Shown here: piece after piece, positions 14,292-22,876 of the stretch
Numbering within the stretch: position 1 is the first letter of the stretch
How the letters are laid out: each line of letters begins with the position of its first letter
NCBI RefSeq assembly: GCF_017163935.1
Contig: NZ_JABVZR010000002.1
Coordinates: forward strand, 1,612,001-1,676,000
Length of the DNA: 64,000 bases
Source: Novosphingobium terrae
GTDB lineage: Bacteria > Pseudomonadota > Alphaproteobacteria > Sphingomonadales > Sphingomonadaceae
Reading direction: 5' to 3'
Made by a program: the position numbers and the translations under genes
The notes under the pieces: model-generated
Databases searched by the model: none
The model's input: only the letters and a program-made list of their open reading frames with translations
What the model was told of the DNA's origin: nothing

Positions 14292-15318
14292 TTTTCTCGA
14301 TTGGAGGGGCTCGGGCGGGAGGCTCGTTGCGCTCAGCTCTAACGGAGAAAGGGTCGATATTTTCCAGAATGAGAAATTGAGCACTTATAGCGGATTCGAG
14401 ATTTCTCAGTTCAGTGTTCTGCAGAATTCGGCTTATCTAGCAGAGGGCGGGGAAATTGTCGCTTTGACGAGCGAGGCGAATTCAGACCGCTCCGCGGTGA
14501 TAAATCGCATCGCGATGTTTGAAGTGCGGGAACCGCACAAAAAGCGATTTGTAGCTAGCCACGCTTTGGTTGAGGACCCAAGAATCTCTGTCTATCATTT
14601 CGCGATATCAACGGGCTTGCAGCGTCTTGCTCTCTTGGAACGTCATGCGCTGACGAAAGACGAGATCACAAATCGCAAGAAACTCTGGTCTATAAGAGTG
14701 ATATCTCCGACAGACGGTTCCAAGATTTCAGACATAGATCTCGATGAACTCAAATCGTATGGCTATCCTCAGTCACTAGATATCAGCCCGGACGGAAGAA
14801 ATCTCGTAGTAGGAACTGATAAGGGGTGGATAACGATTTACGATGCGACGACCGGTCGGGCGCAGAAGAGAGCGCGGGCTTATCCGCAAGGTGGTAAGGC
14901 ATGCGCGCAAGTAAAATTTAGCCCTGATGGAAAATTTGTTGCAGTCTCCCCGGCAGTTAATGCGATTGCTCCGAGAGAAGCGGCTGGACAATCAAATGGT
15001 GATGAGGATTCTCTTGTTGACATCTGGCGCACCGGCGATCTTGGCCACGTGAATTCGTTGTATGGTCGTCAACGGAATGGATCATCAACTCAGTCCTTGT
15101 CGTTAGCATGGGATGGATCTGGCAGTAAGATTGCAATGTCCAGTACTACATCCGTCTCTGCCTGGCAGGCTGTGACGCGACGTCCAGAGCTCATTCTCAC
15201 CCGTACAGTCCCGATTTCAGCGTCGGGCATGGCGAAGTATGCGGTGTCTTCCGTTTCCTTTTCCCCGAAAGGGCATCTGGCGATAGCAGTAGGTGATGAA
15301 ATTATTGTATATCAGTGA
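14113..15318 (+). CDS. Secreted WD40-like beta-propeller protein
   Basis: This 401-residue protein has a Lys-Lys signal peptide (MKKAGTIGIFGVASALMIPL, cleavage near TMGAQN). It then has propeller-blade sequences such as YPQSLDISPDGRNLVVGTDK, AQVKFSPDGKFVAVSP, LSLAWDGSGSKIAMSS and SVSFSPKGHLAIAV. No catalytic motif is visible. It probably acts as a periplasmic scaffold or binding protein. It ends 9 bp before the 1115-residue lipase-repeat protein, so the two are likely co-transcribed, and it may chaperone or tether that protein. That partnership is inference. Confidence 0.75.
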   Translation: MKKAGTIGIFGVASALMIPLIGATMGAQNASQDSIFVKSENFGDLEVISKIKNRYGKNFDFLDWRGSGGRLVALSSNGERVDIFQNEKLSTYSGFEISQFSVLQNSAYLAEGGEIVALTSEANSDRSAVINRIAMFEVREPHKKRFVASHALVEDPRISVYHFAISTGLQRLALLERHALTKDEITNRKKLWSIRVISPTDGSKISDIDLDELKSYGYPQSLDISPDGRNLVVGTDKGWITIYDATTGRAQKRARAYPQGGKACAQVKFSPDGKFVAVSPAVNAIAPREAAGQSNGDEDSLVDIWRTGDLGHVNSLYGRQRNGSSTQSLSLAWDGSGSKIAMSSTTSVSAWQAVTRRPELILTRTVPISASGMAKYAVSSVSFSPKGHLAIAVGDEIIVYQ

Positions 15319-15327
15319 GGTGAGACC

Positions 15328-18300
15328 ATGGCTAATCCTTCGACAACCGACTATTTGACGTTGGCAAATCAGGTTTATAGCAACAATACCGTAGGCCAAC
15401 CGACATTAGCGCCTGCAGGGTATACTGTGGTGGCGAGCGGCCAAGTTGACACCTCCACTGGTTTTCAAGCAACAGCTTATGCACCGTTAGATAACCCGAA
15501 TCAGATTATTATTGCATTTGCGGGTACCAGAAACGTTGGGGGAGTTGAAACCGATATTTCCCTTTCGCAAGGCGGGAATCTGCAAGCTAATAATCAAGCA
15601 CTTTCCTTTGTTAACAGCATTATGGCTGCTAATTCTGACAATCCTAATGCGCAATATTACCTTGTTGGTCATTCTCTCGGCGGTGAAGAGGCTCAGTATG
15701 TGAAAGAGCAGCTTGGAGACTCGATAGCCGGAGGCATGACATTTGGCGCGCCAGGGGTTTCGGACTCTCCGGGAAATTTAGGGCTTAACGACGCTAATTG
15801 GACCAATTATGCTATTAGCAGTGACGTTATTGCTAATTTTACTCCAGCAAGTGGAGATCATTATGGTAATGTCGTGACGCTAGATGCGCCATTTGTCGCA
15901 GCTGGTCTATCGTCAGCTCAGGCGGCGGCGTCTGTCGCTCAGGACGGCAACGTCTCGTCGATCTATTCCACGCTTACTTCGGACGGAACCGGAAAGGGCA
16001 TAACTGCGGCTCTCGAAAGTCATGTTCTCGATTCTTATCAACAGGCTCTCGGTGCAAACGTCTTTCCTACGGATTACAGCGCAATCCCTGCTATGGTTGA
16101 TCTATCCGTTTTCGCGGGTGCAAACAATTCGGCTCCCTCTGATAATGGTAGTGAAATCACAGTTGATGGAAATGCCGTGGCGAACGCTGTGTATGGCGGT
16201 CAGCTAAATCTTGGTGGCGGACTCACAGTTTCTGTCGTTAATCAGAGCGGCCTGAATCTTCAAAATTCCGACGTCGGTTCGAATATTATCGATGAGGGGT
16301 TGAACAACACTTTCTCCACAAATGATGCTACTTTGCAGATGATGTCTAATTTGAATATTTCGATAAATGGAACCAATAACTATATCAATGTGACTCTCGG
16401 TGATAACTTGTCGTTCGCAGCAAATGTTTCCAACACAATTGGTGGTTCCGGGACGCCCAGCGATGGAAGCGGCACAGTTATAAATGCATCAAGCGGGGAT
16501 CAGATTGCGGTCGCAAACCATGGCGATACGGCATACGGGTCTGATGCCACCTTCCTGGTCGCTGCAGGCGAAGGTGAGTTGACCATCAATGGCAACAATG
16601 ACGCACTTGGCGACGCGCCAGGCGTTTCTATGGCCAACGGTACTTTTGCGTTCAACGGCTCCGGCGAGCTTATTGAGGATGGTGGAAATCGCGTCAGCTT
16701 CGGAGATGGCAGCAGTGGCAGTGTCAGCGGCCAGAGCAACGATTTTACGCTCGGCAGCGGTGTCAACCTCTCGGTAGATAGCAATCTCTCCGAGGACGTG
16801 AACGGCTCGAACGACGCGATCAATCTTGGAAGCGGAACGACGTTGATTGGCTTGGGGGACAACAATTCGATCAGCCTCTCGGGCGATGCGTCGAGCTCCT
16901 CCGGTATCTACCTGGAGTTCCAAGGCTACAACAATTCCGCCAGTCTGAGCGATGGTTTTGTCAACTTCACGCAAGGAAGCGGCAACGACACAGTTTATGG
17001 ATCCGGGGACACCGTTCTGAATGGAACCGGCGTTAACCTCACTGTCGATGGCAGCAACAACCAGATAGGCTTCAATGGCGATCCTTCGGGTGGCGGTGGC
17101 GCGACAATCGGAATCAACGGCGGTGGCGAGAGCATCAATGCGTCATTCGGCGAGACCTTCGACTTTGGGCAAAATAGCTCCGCGACCATTAGTGGTGCCG
17201 GTTCCCCCTCCGATGGCAGCGGGGATGTCATCAACGCCTCTGCTGGAGACCAGATTGCAGTTGCCAATCATGGCGACACAGCCTTTGCATCCGATGACAC
17301 GTTCCTGATTGCCGCCGGTGAAGGAGAATTGACGATCAACGGGAGTGATGTCGTCGTGGGCGACGCTCCTGGTATCGGAAATGGGACGCTCACGCTGAAC
17401 GGCAGTAACTTTGATCTCGAAGATGGAAACGACACATTCACTCTGGACGGCGACACAAATGTTAACGTCGATGGCGCAGGGGATGTGCTGTATTCCGACA
17501 ACAATTCCATCGTCGGCAACAGCGGCACCAATTTCAGCCTCTATGGCAACGGTGATACCGTCATTCTCTACGAAAACAGCACGATGCGCCTTGGCGATGA
17601 TCAGACTGTCTATGTAGAAGGGAGCGGGATCACGATCGATGGCGGGAGTGGTGATACAATTATCGTTGATGGCAGCGATGATTATGTGTCGGCAAGCTAT
17701 AGCGACATTCAATACAATGGTGATGATGACGCGGCCAGCGGCTCAGGTGACGATGTCAGCGGCGATGGATCGGGCGACACCTATGATGGTTACGGGGACG
17801 GCGGGTCGTCGGGGTACGGCTATGGCGGTTCGACAGAAAGCGGAAGTGGTTATTGGGGCTTCTCGTCCAATGGGCTGGGCGATGGAAAGTTCGTCAGTCA
17901 ACTCGACCTGAATCAGGGGCGAGCTGCGGCGACCGCCAAAGCAGAGGCCTCCTGGACACAGGCTGGAAAGGCAATCTCGGTTGCCACTCAGGGTTCTGGT
18001 ATCGCTCCATCACTTCTCGAGGCAGGACATTGGACGACTTCGACGGTCACCTGGAGTTTCGGCTCGACGGGAGCATCGGGGACAGGCCAGTTTAGCGGGG
18101 CGATACAGTCCATCTATCAAACGGCAATCGAGGAAGCATTCCAGGTATGGGCAGGGGCGACCGGCCTTACGCTTCAGCAGGTGAGCGATCCCAGTACTGC
18201 CGATATCCAGATTGGGTGGAATACCTTCGATACCGCTGAGTCGGGGGCACTGGGCTACACGAGCTTCAAAGCGCAGTCGGGCGCCTTGCTTGCTGGCGTA

Positions 18301-18675
18301 AGTATCAGCCTGGAAGATCCGTTGCAGCAGAGTCTGGTCGCCGCGGAAGATGGATCCTTTACCTACGCACAGACATCGACGACGCTCGAGCAGCTCGCTT
18401 TGCATGAAATCGGCCATGCGCTGGGTTTCGCCATAAGTTCGGATCCAACCTCCATTATGTACCCGATACTGGGTTCCCAGAATCTAACGCTCAATGCGCA
18501 AGATCAGGCCATGGCGAGCGCACTTTATGGCGGTAGTACGAGCGCGCTTCAGTCTGCCGCTTCGGCGTTGGCTCAAGCGATTGCTTCGTTCACCGCGACC
18601 GACACCGCACTGCCCAATATGCTGAGCGTTGCGACAACGAACCAGCCTGCAGTGCAGCTCGTCGGGGCCCATTGA
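15328..18675 (+). CDS. Large chimeric secreted protein: lipase-like domain, Asn/Gly/Asp-rich repeats, matrixin-like domain
   Basis: This 1115-residue protein has no classical signal peptide, as expected for type I secretion. Residues ~1-250 form a class-3 lipase-like alpha/beta-hydrolase, with the nucleophile elbow VGHSLGGEEAQ (Ser116). Residues ~270-840 are beta-solenoid-like, rich in N, G, D and S, and include a duplicated 59-residue unit. A flexible GYGYGGSTESGSGYWG linker follows. The C-terminal ~230 residues resemble a matrixin metalloprotease, with HEIGHALGFA at 1026 and the Met-turn SIMYP. The third zinc ligand, normally His in HExxHxxGxxH, is Ile here, so activity is doubtful unless a nearby Asp substitutes. 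A TPR-sulfotransferase and the exporter operon lie downstream. Confidence 0.8.
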   Translation: MANPSTTDYLTLANQVYSNNTVGQPTLAPAGYTVVASGQVDTSTGFQATAYAPLDNPNQIIIAFAGTRNVGGVETDISLSQGGNLQANNQALSFVNSIMAANSDNPNAQYYLVGHSLGGEEAQYVKEQLGDSIAGGMTFGAPGVSDSPGNLGLNDANWTNYAISSDVIANFTPASGDHYGNVVTLDAPFVAAGLSSAQAAASVAQDGNVSSIYSTLTSDGTGKGITAALESHVLDSYQQALGANVFPTDYSAIPAMVDLSVFAGANNSAPSDNGSEITVDGNAVANAVYGGQLNLGGGLTVSVVNQSGLNLQNSDVGSNIIDEGLNNTFSTNDATLQMMSNLNISINGTNNYINVTLGDNLSFAANVSNTIGGSGTPSDGSGTVINASSGDQIAVANHGDTAYGSDATFLVAAGEGELTINGNNDALGDAPGVSMANGTFAFNGSGELIEDGGNRVSFGDGSSGSVSGQSNDFTLGSGVNLSVDSNLSEDVNGSNDAINLGSGTTLIGLGDNNSISLSGDASSSSGIYLEFQGYNNSASLSDGFVNFTQGSGNDTVYGSGDTVLNGTGVNLTVDGSNNQIGFNGDPSGGGGATIGINGGGESINASFGETFDFGQNSSATISGAGSPSDGSGDVINASAGDQIAVANHGDTAFASDDTFLIAAGEGELTINGSDVVVGDAPGIGNGTLTLNGSNFDLEDGNDTFTLDGDTNVNVDGAGDVLYSDNNSIVGNSGTNFSLYGNGDTVILYENSTMRLGDDQTVYVEGSGITIDGGSGDTIIVDGSDDYVSASYSDIQYNGDDDAASGSGDDVSGDGSGDTYDGYGDGGSSGYGYGGSTESGSGYWGFSSNGLGDGKFVSQLDLNQGRAAATAKAEASWTQAGKAISVATQGSGIAPSLLEAGHWTTSTVTWSFGSTGASGTGQFSGAIQSIYQTAIEEAFQVWAGATGLTLQQVSDPSTADIQIGWNTFDTAESGALGYTSFKAQSGALLAGVSISLEDPLQQSLVAAEDGSFTYAQTSTTLEQLALHEIGHALGFAISSDPTSIMYPILGSQNLTLNAQDQAMASALYGGSTSALQSAASALAQAIASFTATDTALPNMLSVATTNQPAVQLVGAH
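16444..16620 (+). repeat. In-frame 177-bp internal duplication, copy 1
   Basis: This encodes 59 residues matching copy 2 (17194-17370) at 46 of 59 positions, including the identical core SGDQIAVANHGDTA (with S or A first) and AAGEGELTING. DNA differs mostly at third positions, so the duplication is old and under protein-level selection. Confidence 0.8.
17194..17370 (+). repeat. In-frame 177-bp internal duplication, copy 2
   Basis: This is the second copy of the unit at 16444-16620, the same length with no gaps. The spacing between copies is exactly 750 bp (250 codons), suggesting a larger ancient repeat. Confidence 0.8.
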
Positions 18676-18781
18676 GCTTGAGTTTTTCGGCGGTTCAGTA
18701 GCTCTCAGATAGCAAGGAGCCATTTGCTGGGGCATCGCCGGCAGATGGCCCTTGTTACTTGAGGGCCTAGCGGGTCTCGTT

Positions 18782-20566
18782 ATGGCTGGTAACATTTACG
18801 CATCCGGTATCGAGGATGCCATTGCAGGGCGCATGGACTCGGCAGAGGAGTTTCTATCTCGATCGGTAATTGGTGCTCCGATGTTCGCCGACAGCCACAA
18901 CAATCTCGGTGTCGTCCTTCAATCGAGTGGAAAGCACGAAGCGGCTCTTGCCGCTTTCCGCAAAGCGCTCACGATTAAACCGGAATATGCTCTCGCGCTG
19001 AGCAATATGGGGGCATCCCTTGCGGCACTTGAGCGGCTTGGAGAGGCTGAGCAGGCTTACCGTCATGCTCTGGCGCTTGATCCGGTGAATGCCATCGCTT
19101 TAGGCAACTTCGGTGCGATCCTTATGCGCTGCGGAAAGGCGGTAGAGGCGGAAGGCGCGCTGACGCAAGCTTTGGTTCTTCAACCTGACTTCATCCTGGC
19201 AAAGGTCTGCCTGGGTGAGATTTTGCTCTCGGGCGGGCGCGAAGCGCCGGCTCTTCCTCTATGGGCCGAGCTTGTTGAAGCTCAGCCTGATGTTCCTGCC
19301 CACAGAATGGCTTTTGCCGCCGCTCTGCGTGCGTGTGAGCGTCCGCAAGAGGCAAAGGCACAGTTGGAGATTGCCCATTCGCTCGACCCGGCCTTGCCTG
19401 ACGCGATTTTCAGGCTTGGCCGGATGGAGGAAGAACTGGGGGATCTAGATCGCGCCCGGGAACTATTCAGGCGAGCGATCGAGATACGACCGGCTCATTT
19501 CGTGTATCACGCCAGCCTCGTCAATGTGGCAAAGCTATCGCAAAATGACCCTGTCTTCCAGGAAATGGAAAAAGCATGCTCTTCCGATGACCCGCTCGAG
19601 CTGCAGGAAAAAATCAATCTTTTCTTTGCATTTGGCAAAGCGCTGGACGTTGTGAAGCGTCATGAGGAGAGCTTCGACGTCATTTGCCGTGCCAACGCCC
19701 TGCGCAGATCTGCCACCATCTATGATGAGCGAAGGGCTTTGGAGGGCCTCCGTGCCATCCGTCGCGCCTATAGCGCTCCGGTTGCGCGGGGAACGGGTGT
19801 ATACACTGTTCCAGGCGATCCCATTTTCATCGTTGGAATGCCACGCTCCGGCTCCACGCTCGTGGACCAGATGCTGACGAGCCATTCCGAGGTCGCAAGT
19901 GTAGGCGAGAGCAGAGCTTTACCCGAGGCAATCAGGGAATTTCGGAATGACAATCCGGATTGGCAGTTTCCCCGCAACGCGTTGGAAATGACTGAGGCTC
20001 AGTGTGGTGCAATCCACCACAATTATACCAGAATCACAGGCAAGATTGCGGTGCAACTGACCGGGAAGACATCGCCTCGAGCGATTTGTGACAAGCTTCT
20101 TTCAAATTTCCGATACCTTGGCCTGATCCTGAACGTCTTTCCAAATGCCAAGATCATCCATACCTGTCGAAATCCGATCGACTCCTGCCTTTCCACATTT
20201 GGCATCAATTTTGCTGATCAGGCTTTCACTTATGATCTTGGCGAAATCGGGAGATATTATCGCGAATATGCTCTGATGATGCAACATTGGCACAAAGTGC
20301 TGCCAGTCGATGCCATTTTAGACGTCCGTTACGAGGATGTGGTTGCAGACACGGAAGGGAGCGCCCGAAGGATACTGGACTTCTGCGGCCTGGAGTGGGA
20401 CGATGCTTGCCTGCGCTTCCACGAAACAGACCGTCCTGTTCGCACAGCAAGTGTGGCACAGGTGAGGCAACCCATCTATCAGAGCTCGGCCAGGAAATGG
20501 CAACCGTCGAAAGAAAAGTTGGAACCGCTGTTGAAGGGATTGGGGCTGCAGAGCGCCAGTCCTTAA
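18782..20566 (+). CDS. TPR-repeat sulfotransferase
   Basis: This ~594-residue protein joins about seven tetratricopeptide repeats (residues 1-300; for example HNNLGVVLQSSGKHEAALAA and ALSNMGASLAALERLGEAEQ) to a sulfotransferase domain. The PAPS-binding loop GMPRSGST is near residue 352, followed by the 3'-phosphate region HTCRNPIDSCLSTF and a late RYEDVVADT. It should transfer sulfate from PAPS to a protein or glycan. In alphaproteobacteria such genes often neighbour type I secretion loci. The target here may be the adjacent 1115-residue protein. I use ATG 18782; a TTG at 18752 would add ten residues. The start is uncertain because no strong ribosome site is present. Confidence 0.82.
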   Translation: MAGNIYASGIEDAIAGRMDSAEEFLSRSVIGAPMFADSHNNLGVVLQSSGKHEAALAAFRKALTIKPEYALALSNMGASLAALERLGEAEQAYRHALALDPVNAIALGNFGAILMRCGKAVEAEGALTQALVLQPDFILAKVCLGEILLSGGREAPALPLWAELVEAQPDVPAHRMAFAAALRACERPQEAKAQLEIAHSLDPALPDAIFRLGRMEEELGDLDRARELFRRAIEIRPAHFVYHASLVNVAKLSQNDPVFQEMEKACSSDDPLELQEKINLFFAFGKALDVVKRHEESFDVICRANALRRSATIYDERRALEGLRAIRRAYSAPVARGTGVYTVPGDPIFIVGMPRSGSTLVDQMLTSHSEVASVGESRALPEAIREFRNDNPDWQFPRNALEMTEAQCGAIHHNYTRITGKIAVQLTGKTSPRAICDKLLSNFRYLGLILNVFPNAKIIHTCRNPIDSCLSTFGINFADQAFTYDLGEIGRYYREYALMMQHWHKVLPVDAILDVRYEDVVADTEGSARRILDFCGLEWDDACLRFHETDRPVRTASVAQVRQPIYQSSARKWQPSKEKLEPLLKGLGLQSASP

Positions 20567-20658
20567 GGCCGGATGGCTTGCAGTATGACGGTGGTATGGT
20601 GTTCCGGATACACCGCTGGTTGCGGTTTGAACAACATGACAAAGGAAATTTCTGAAAG

Positions 20659-21450
20659 TCAGGCTTGAGCCGATATGTTGGCGAAGTAGGCTGCTGCATT
20701 CTTTTTGAGGCGAACCATCACCACCTTGGGATGATCGCCAACGCGCGCAACTTCGGCGATATCGGAAGCCTCGACCAAGTCGGAAAGGCGCACGAAACCA
20801 TAGTTGCGAGCGTCAAAGTCCGCCGACTGCTTGGCCAGATGCGCGCCCACGCGAGCCAGATTGGCCCAACCATCCTCGTCGGCTGACGCCGTGATCGCCT
20901 TGGCGAGCATGAAGAGGGCTGGATGAGCGAGCGGAGCCTCCTGCTGGCTATGGCGTGTCGCCGTAGTTCTGGGTGGGACACCCTGCTCGGCCTCGGCTTG
21001 CCCATTGGAACCGCCCAGCACGTCAAAATAGACGAACTTGTCGCAAGCCGTGATGAATGGCCGCGGGGTCTTGCGCTCCCCGAACCCATAGACCGTCACG
21101 CCCTGTTCGCGGATCCGCGCTGCGAGCCGCGCAAAATCGCTGTCGCTTGAAACAATGCAGAAGCTGGCAAAGCGGCCCGTGTAGAGCAGATCCATGGCAT
21201 CGATGATCATGGCCCCATCGGTCGCGTTCTTGCCGGAGGTGTAGGCGAACTGCTGGATGGGCTGGATGGAGTGCTCAAGCAGACACTGCTTCCAGCCTCC
21301 CAGGTTGGGCTTGGTCCAGTCGCCGTAGATCCGCTTGACGCTGGCGGTGCCGTAATTGGCAATCTCGGCCAGCAGCCCTTCGATGATCCTGGGGGACGCA
21401 TTGTCCCCGTCAATCAGGAGCGCCAGTGGCTGGCTGCTGTCCGTACCCAT
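20659..21450 (-). CDS. NYN-domain (LabA/MARF1-like) ribonuclease with OST-HTH domain
   Basis: This 263-residue protein has an N-terminal NYN (PIN-like) nuclease domain with its acidic metal ligands: LLIDGDNAS, KNATDGAMIIDAMDLLY and SSDSDFARLA. A C-terminal OST-HTH/LOTUS domain follows (DGWANLARVGAHLAKQSADFD and YGFVRLSDLVEA). These proteins act on RNA. It follows the HlyD gene by 34 bp on the same strand and may be on the tail of the exporter transcript, but a link to secretion is not expected from the family. Confidence 0.85.
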   Translation of the reverse strand: MGTDSSQPLALLIDGDNASPRIIEGLLAEIANYGTASVKRIYGDWTKPNLGGWKQCLLEHSIQPIQQFAYTSGKNATDGAMIIDAMDLLYTGRFASFCIVSSDSDFARLAARIREQGVTVYGFGERKTPRPFITACDKFVYFDVLGGSNGQAEAEQGVPPRTTATRHSQQEAPLAHPALFMLAKAITASADEDGWANLARVGAHLAKQSADFDARNYGFVRLSDLVEASDIAEVARVGDHPKVVMVRLKKNAAAYFANISAQA

Positions 21451-21484
21451 TCCTGAGGCGCTCCGCTTGCTATCCGATCAGACC

Positions 21485-22876
21485 TTACTTCTCTCTGGCA
21501 GCTTGTTCGACGGTTGTCATGATCGGTGAGATCAACCAGGAGATGATCCTGCGCGATCCGGTGCGGATATCGGCGGTGACACCCATGCCCGAGGACAAAG
21601 GCACGGCCTTGCCGTCAGCGATGATGTCGGAACGTGCCAGACGAATTCTCGCGACATAGGTCGGCCCCAGCTTCTGGTCGGGTACGGCATCGCGGCTCAG
21701 CGAGAGAACCGTTCCCTTCACGGAACCGTAGCGGGTGAAAGGGAAGGCCTCGATCTTGACCGCAGCCTGCTGGCCCTCATGGACAAAGCCCACATCCTTG
21801 TTGAGCACATGGGCCTCAACCTCGATATCGTCATGGGCCGGGACAATGACCATCAGCGTCTTGGCCGGCTCGACCACGCCGCCGATGGTATGGATCTGAA
21901 GCTGCTGCACAGTACCGTCTGCCGGCGCCGTCAGCCTGACAAGCCCGGCACGGCGTGTCGCCTTGACCACATCCTCGCGTTTGACGATGGCATCGGTGGC
22001 GGCTTTGGTGAGGTCTGCCATGGCCTGGCGACGCGCTGCATCGCGGGTCTGAGCCATTTGCTCGGCATATTTGTGGGCCTCGGAGACCCCGCGTGCTTCC
22101 TGAGCCGCGGCTACGTCACGGTCGCCCTGATCGGAACGACGCTGACGCTGCAGTTCGAGCAGACGCATGCCCGGCGCATAGCCCTTGGCATCCAGCCTGT
22201 TCATCGCCTCGACCTCATGATCGAGGATCGGCAGCGTGGCGTCCAGCTTCGCCTTGGTGGCAGCCGCCGCTTGAGCATCTGCCATCGAGGAGGAACGGGC
22301 TGCACCATAGCCGGTGACGGTCGAGTTCACTTCGGCAAGCTGAGCAGTGATCAGCTGACGCTGCGCCGCCGCCACCGGTTCGGGCGTCCCTTGCGGGGCG
22401 ACGAAATTGACGCCTTTGCCGTCGAGCGCATCGACATAGGCCCGATTGCGCGCGACCTCGAGTTCGTCGGCGAGCAAGGCCTTCGTGGCCTGGTCAAGCT
22501 CGGCGGTCGCCAGGGTCGTGTCGAGTTCGACCAGCACCTGCCCCTTGGTCACGTGATCACCATCACGCACGTGGATGGCGTTGATCACTCCGGAACCGGC
22601 CGATTGGACGATCTTGGTTGCCCCCGAGGGGAGGATCTTGCCGCTGGCCGAAGCCACAACATCGACCCGTCCCAGCACGAGCCAGGCGACGGTGATCAGG
22701 AGGAAGATCGCCAGCGCCCAGGCGGTGTAGCGCCCGGTGGGCGACACCGGGCGCTCGATGACTTCGAGCGCGGCCGGCAGGAAGGTCGCCTCATGCGAGC
22801 CCAGATGGTTGCGGCGACGTTCCTTGTCGGCCTTCAGGGCCTCGCGAATGACGCGCCAGTGGTGAGCCAGAGACAT
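21485..22876 (-). CDS. HlyD-family periplasmic adaptor of type I secretion
   Basis: This 463-residue membrane-fusion protein links the inner-membrane ABC exporter to TolC. After a short cytosolic tail and one membrane segment (YTAWALAIFLLITVAWLVLG) it has the biotinyl-lipoyl-like start KILPSGATKIVQSAGSGVIN and VRDGDHVTKGQVLVELDTT. A long helical hairpin follows, then the second half (RLTAPADGTVQQLQIHTIGG). Its ATG overlaps the exporter stop by one base (TGATG). It is gene 4 of a 27415-to-21485 operon. Confidence 0.93.
   Translation of the reverse strand: MSLAHHWRVIREALKADKERRRNHLGSHEATFLPAALEVIERPVSPTGRYTAWALAIFLLITVAWLVLGRVDVVASASGKILPSGATKIVQSAGSGVINAIHVRDGDHVTKGQVLVELDTTLATAELDQATKALLADELEVARNRAYVDALDGKGVNFVAPQGTPEPVAAAQRQLITAQLAEVNSTVTGYGAARSSSMADAQAAAATKAKLDATLPILDHEVEAMNRLDAKGYAPGMRLLELQRQRRSDQGDRDVAAAQEARGVSEAHKYAEQMAQTRDAARRQAMADLTKAATDAIVKREDVVKATRRAGLVRLTAPADGTVQQLQIHTIGGVVEPAKTLMVIVPAHDDIEVEAHVLNKDVGFVHEGQQAAVKIEAFPFTRYGSVKGTVLSLSRDAVPDQKLGPTYVARIRLARSDIIADGKAVPLSSGMGVTADIRTGSRRIISWLISPIMTTVEQAAREK

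Noticed and set aside
20605..20630. Small stem ACCGC/GCGGT between the sulfotransferase and NYN genes
   Set aside because: Only 5 bp with a short T run; too weak to call a terminator.
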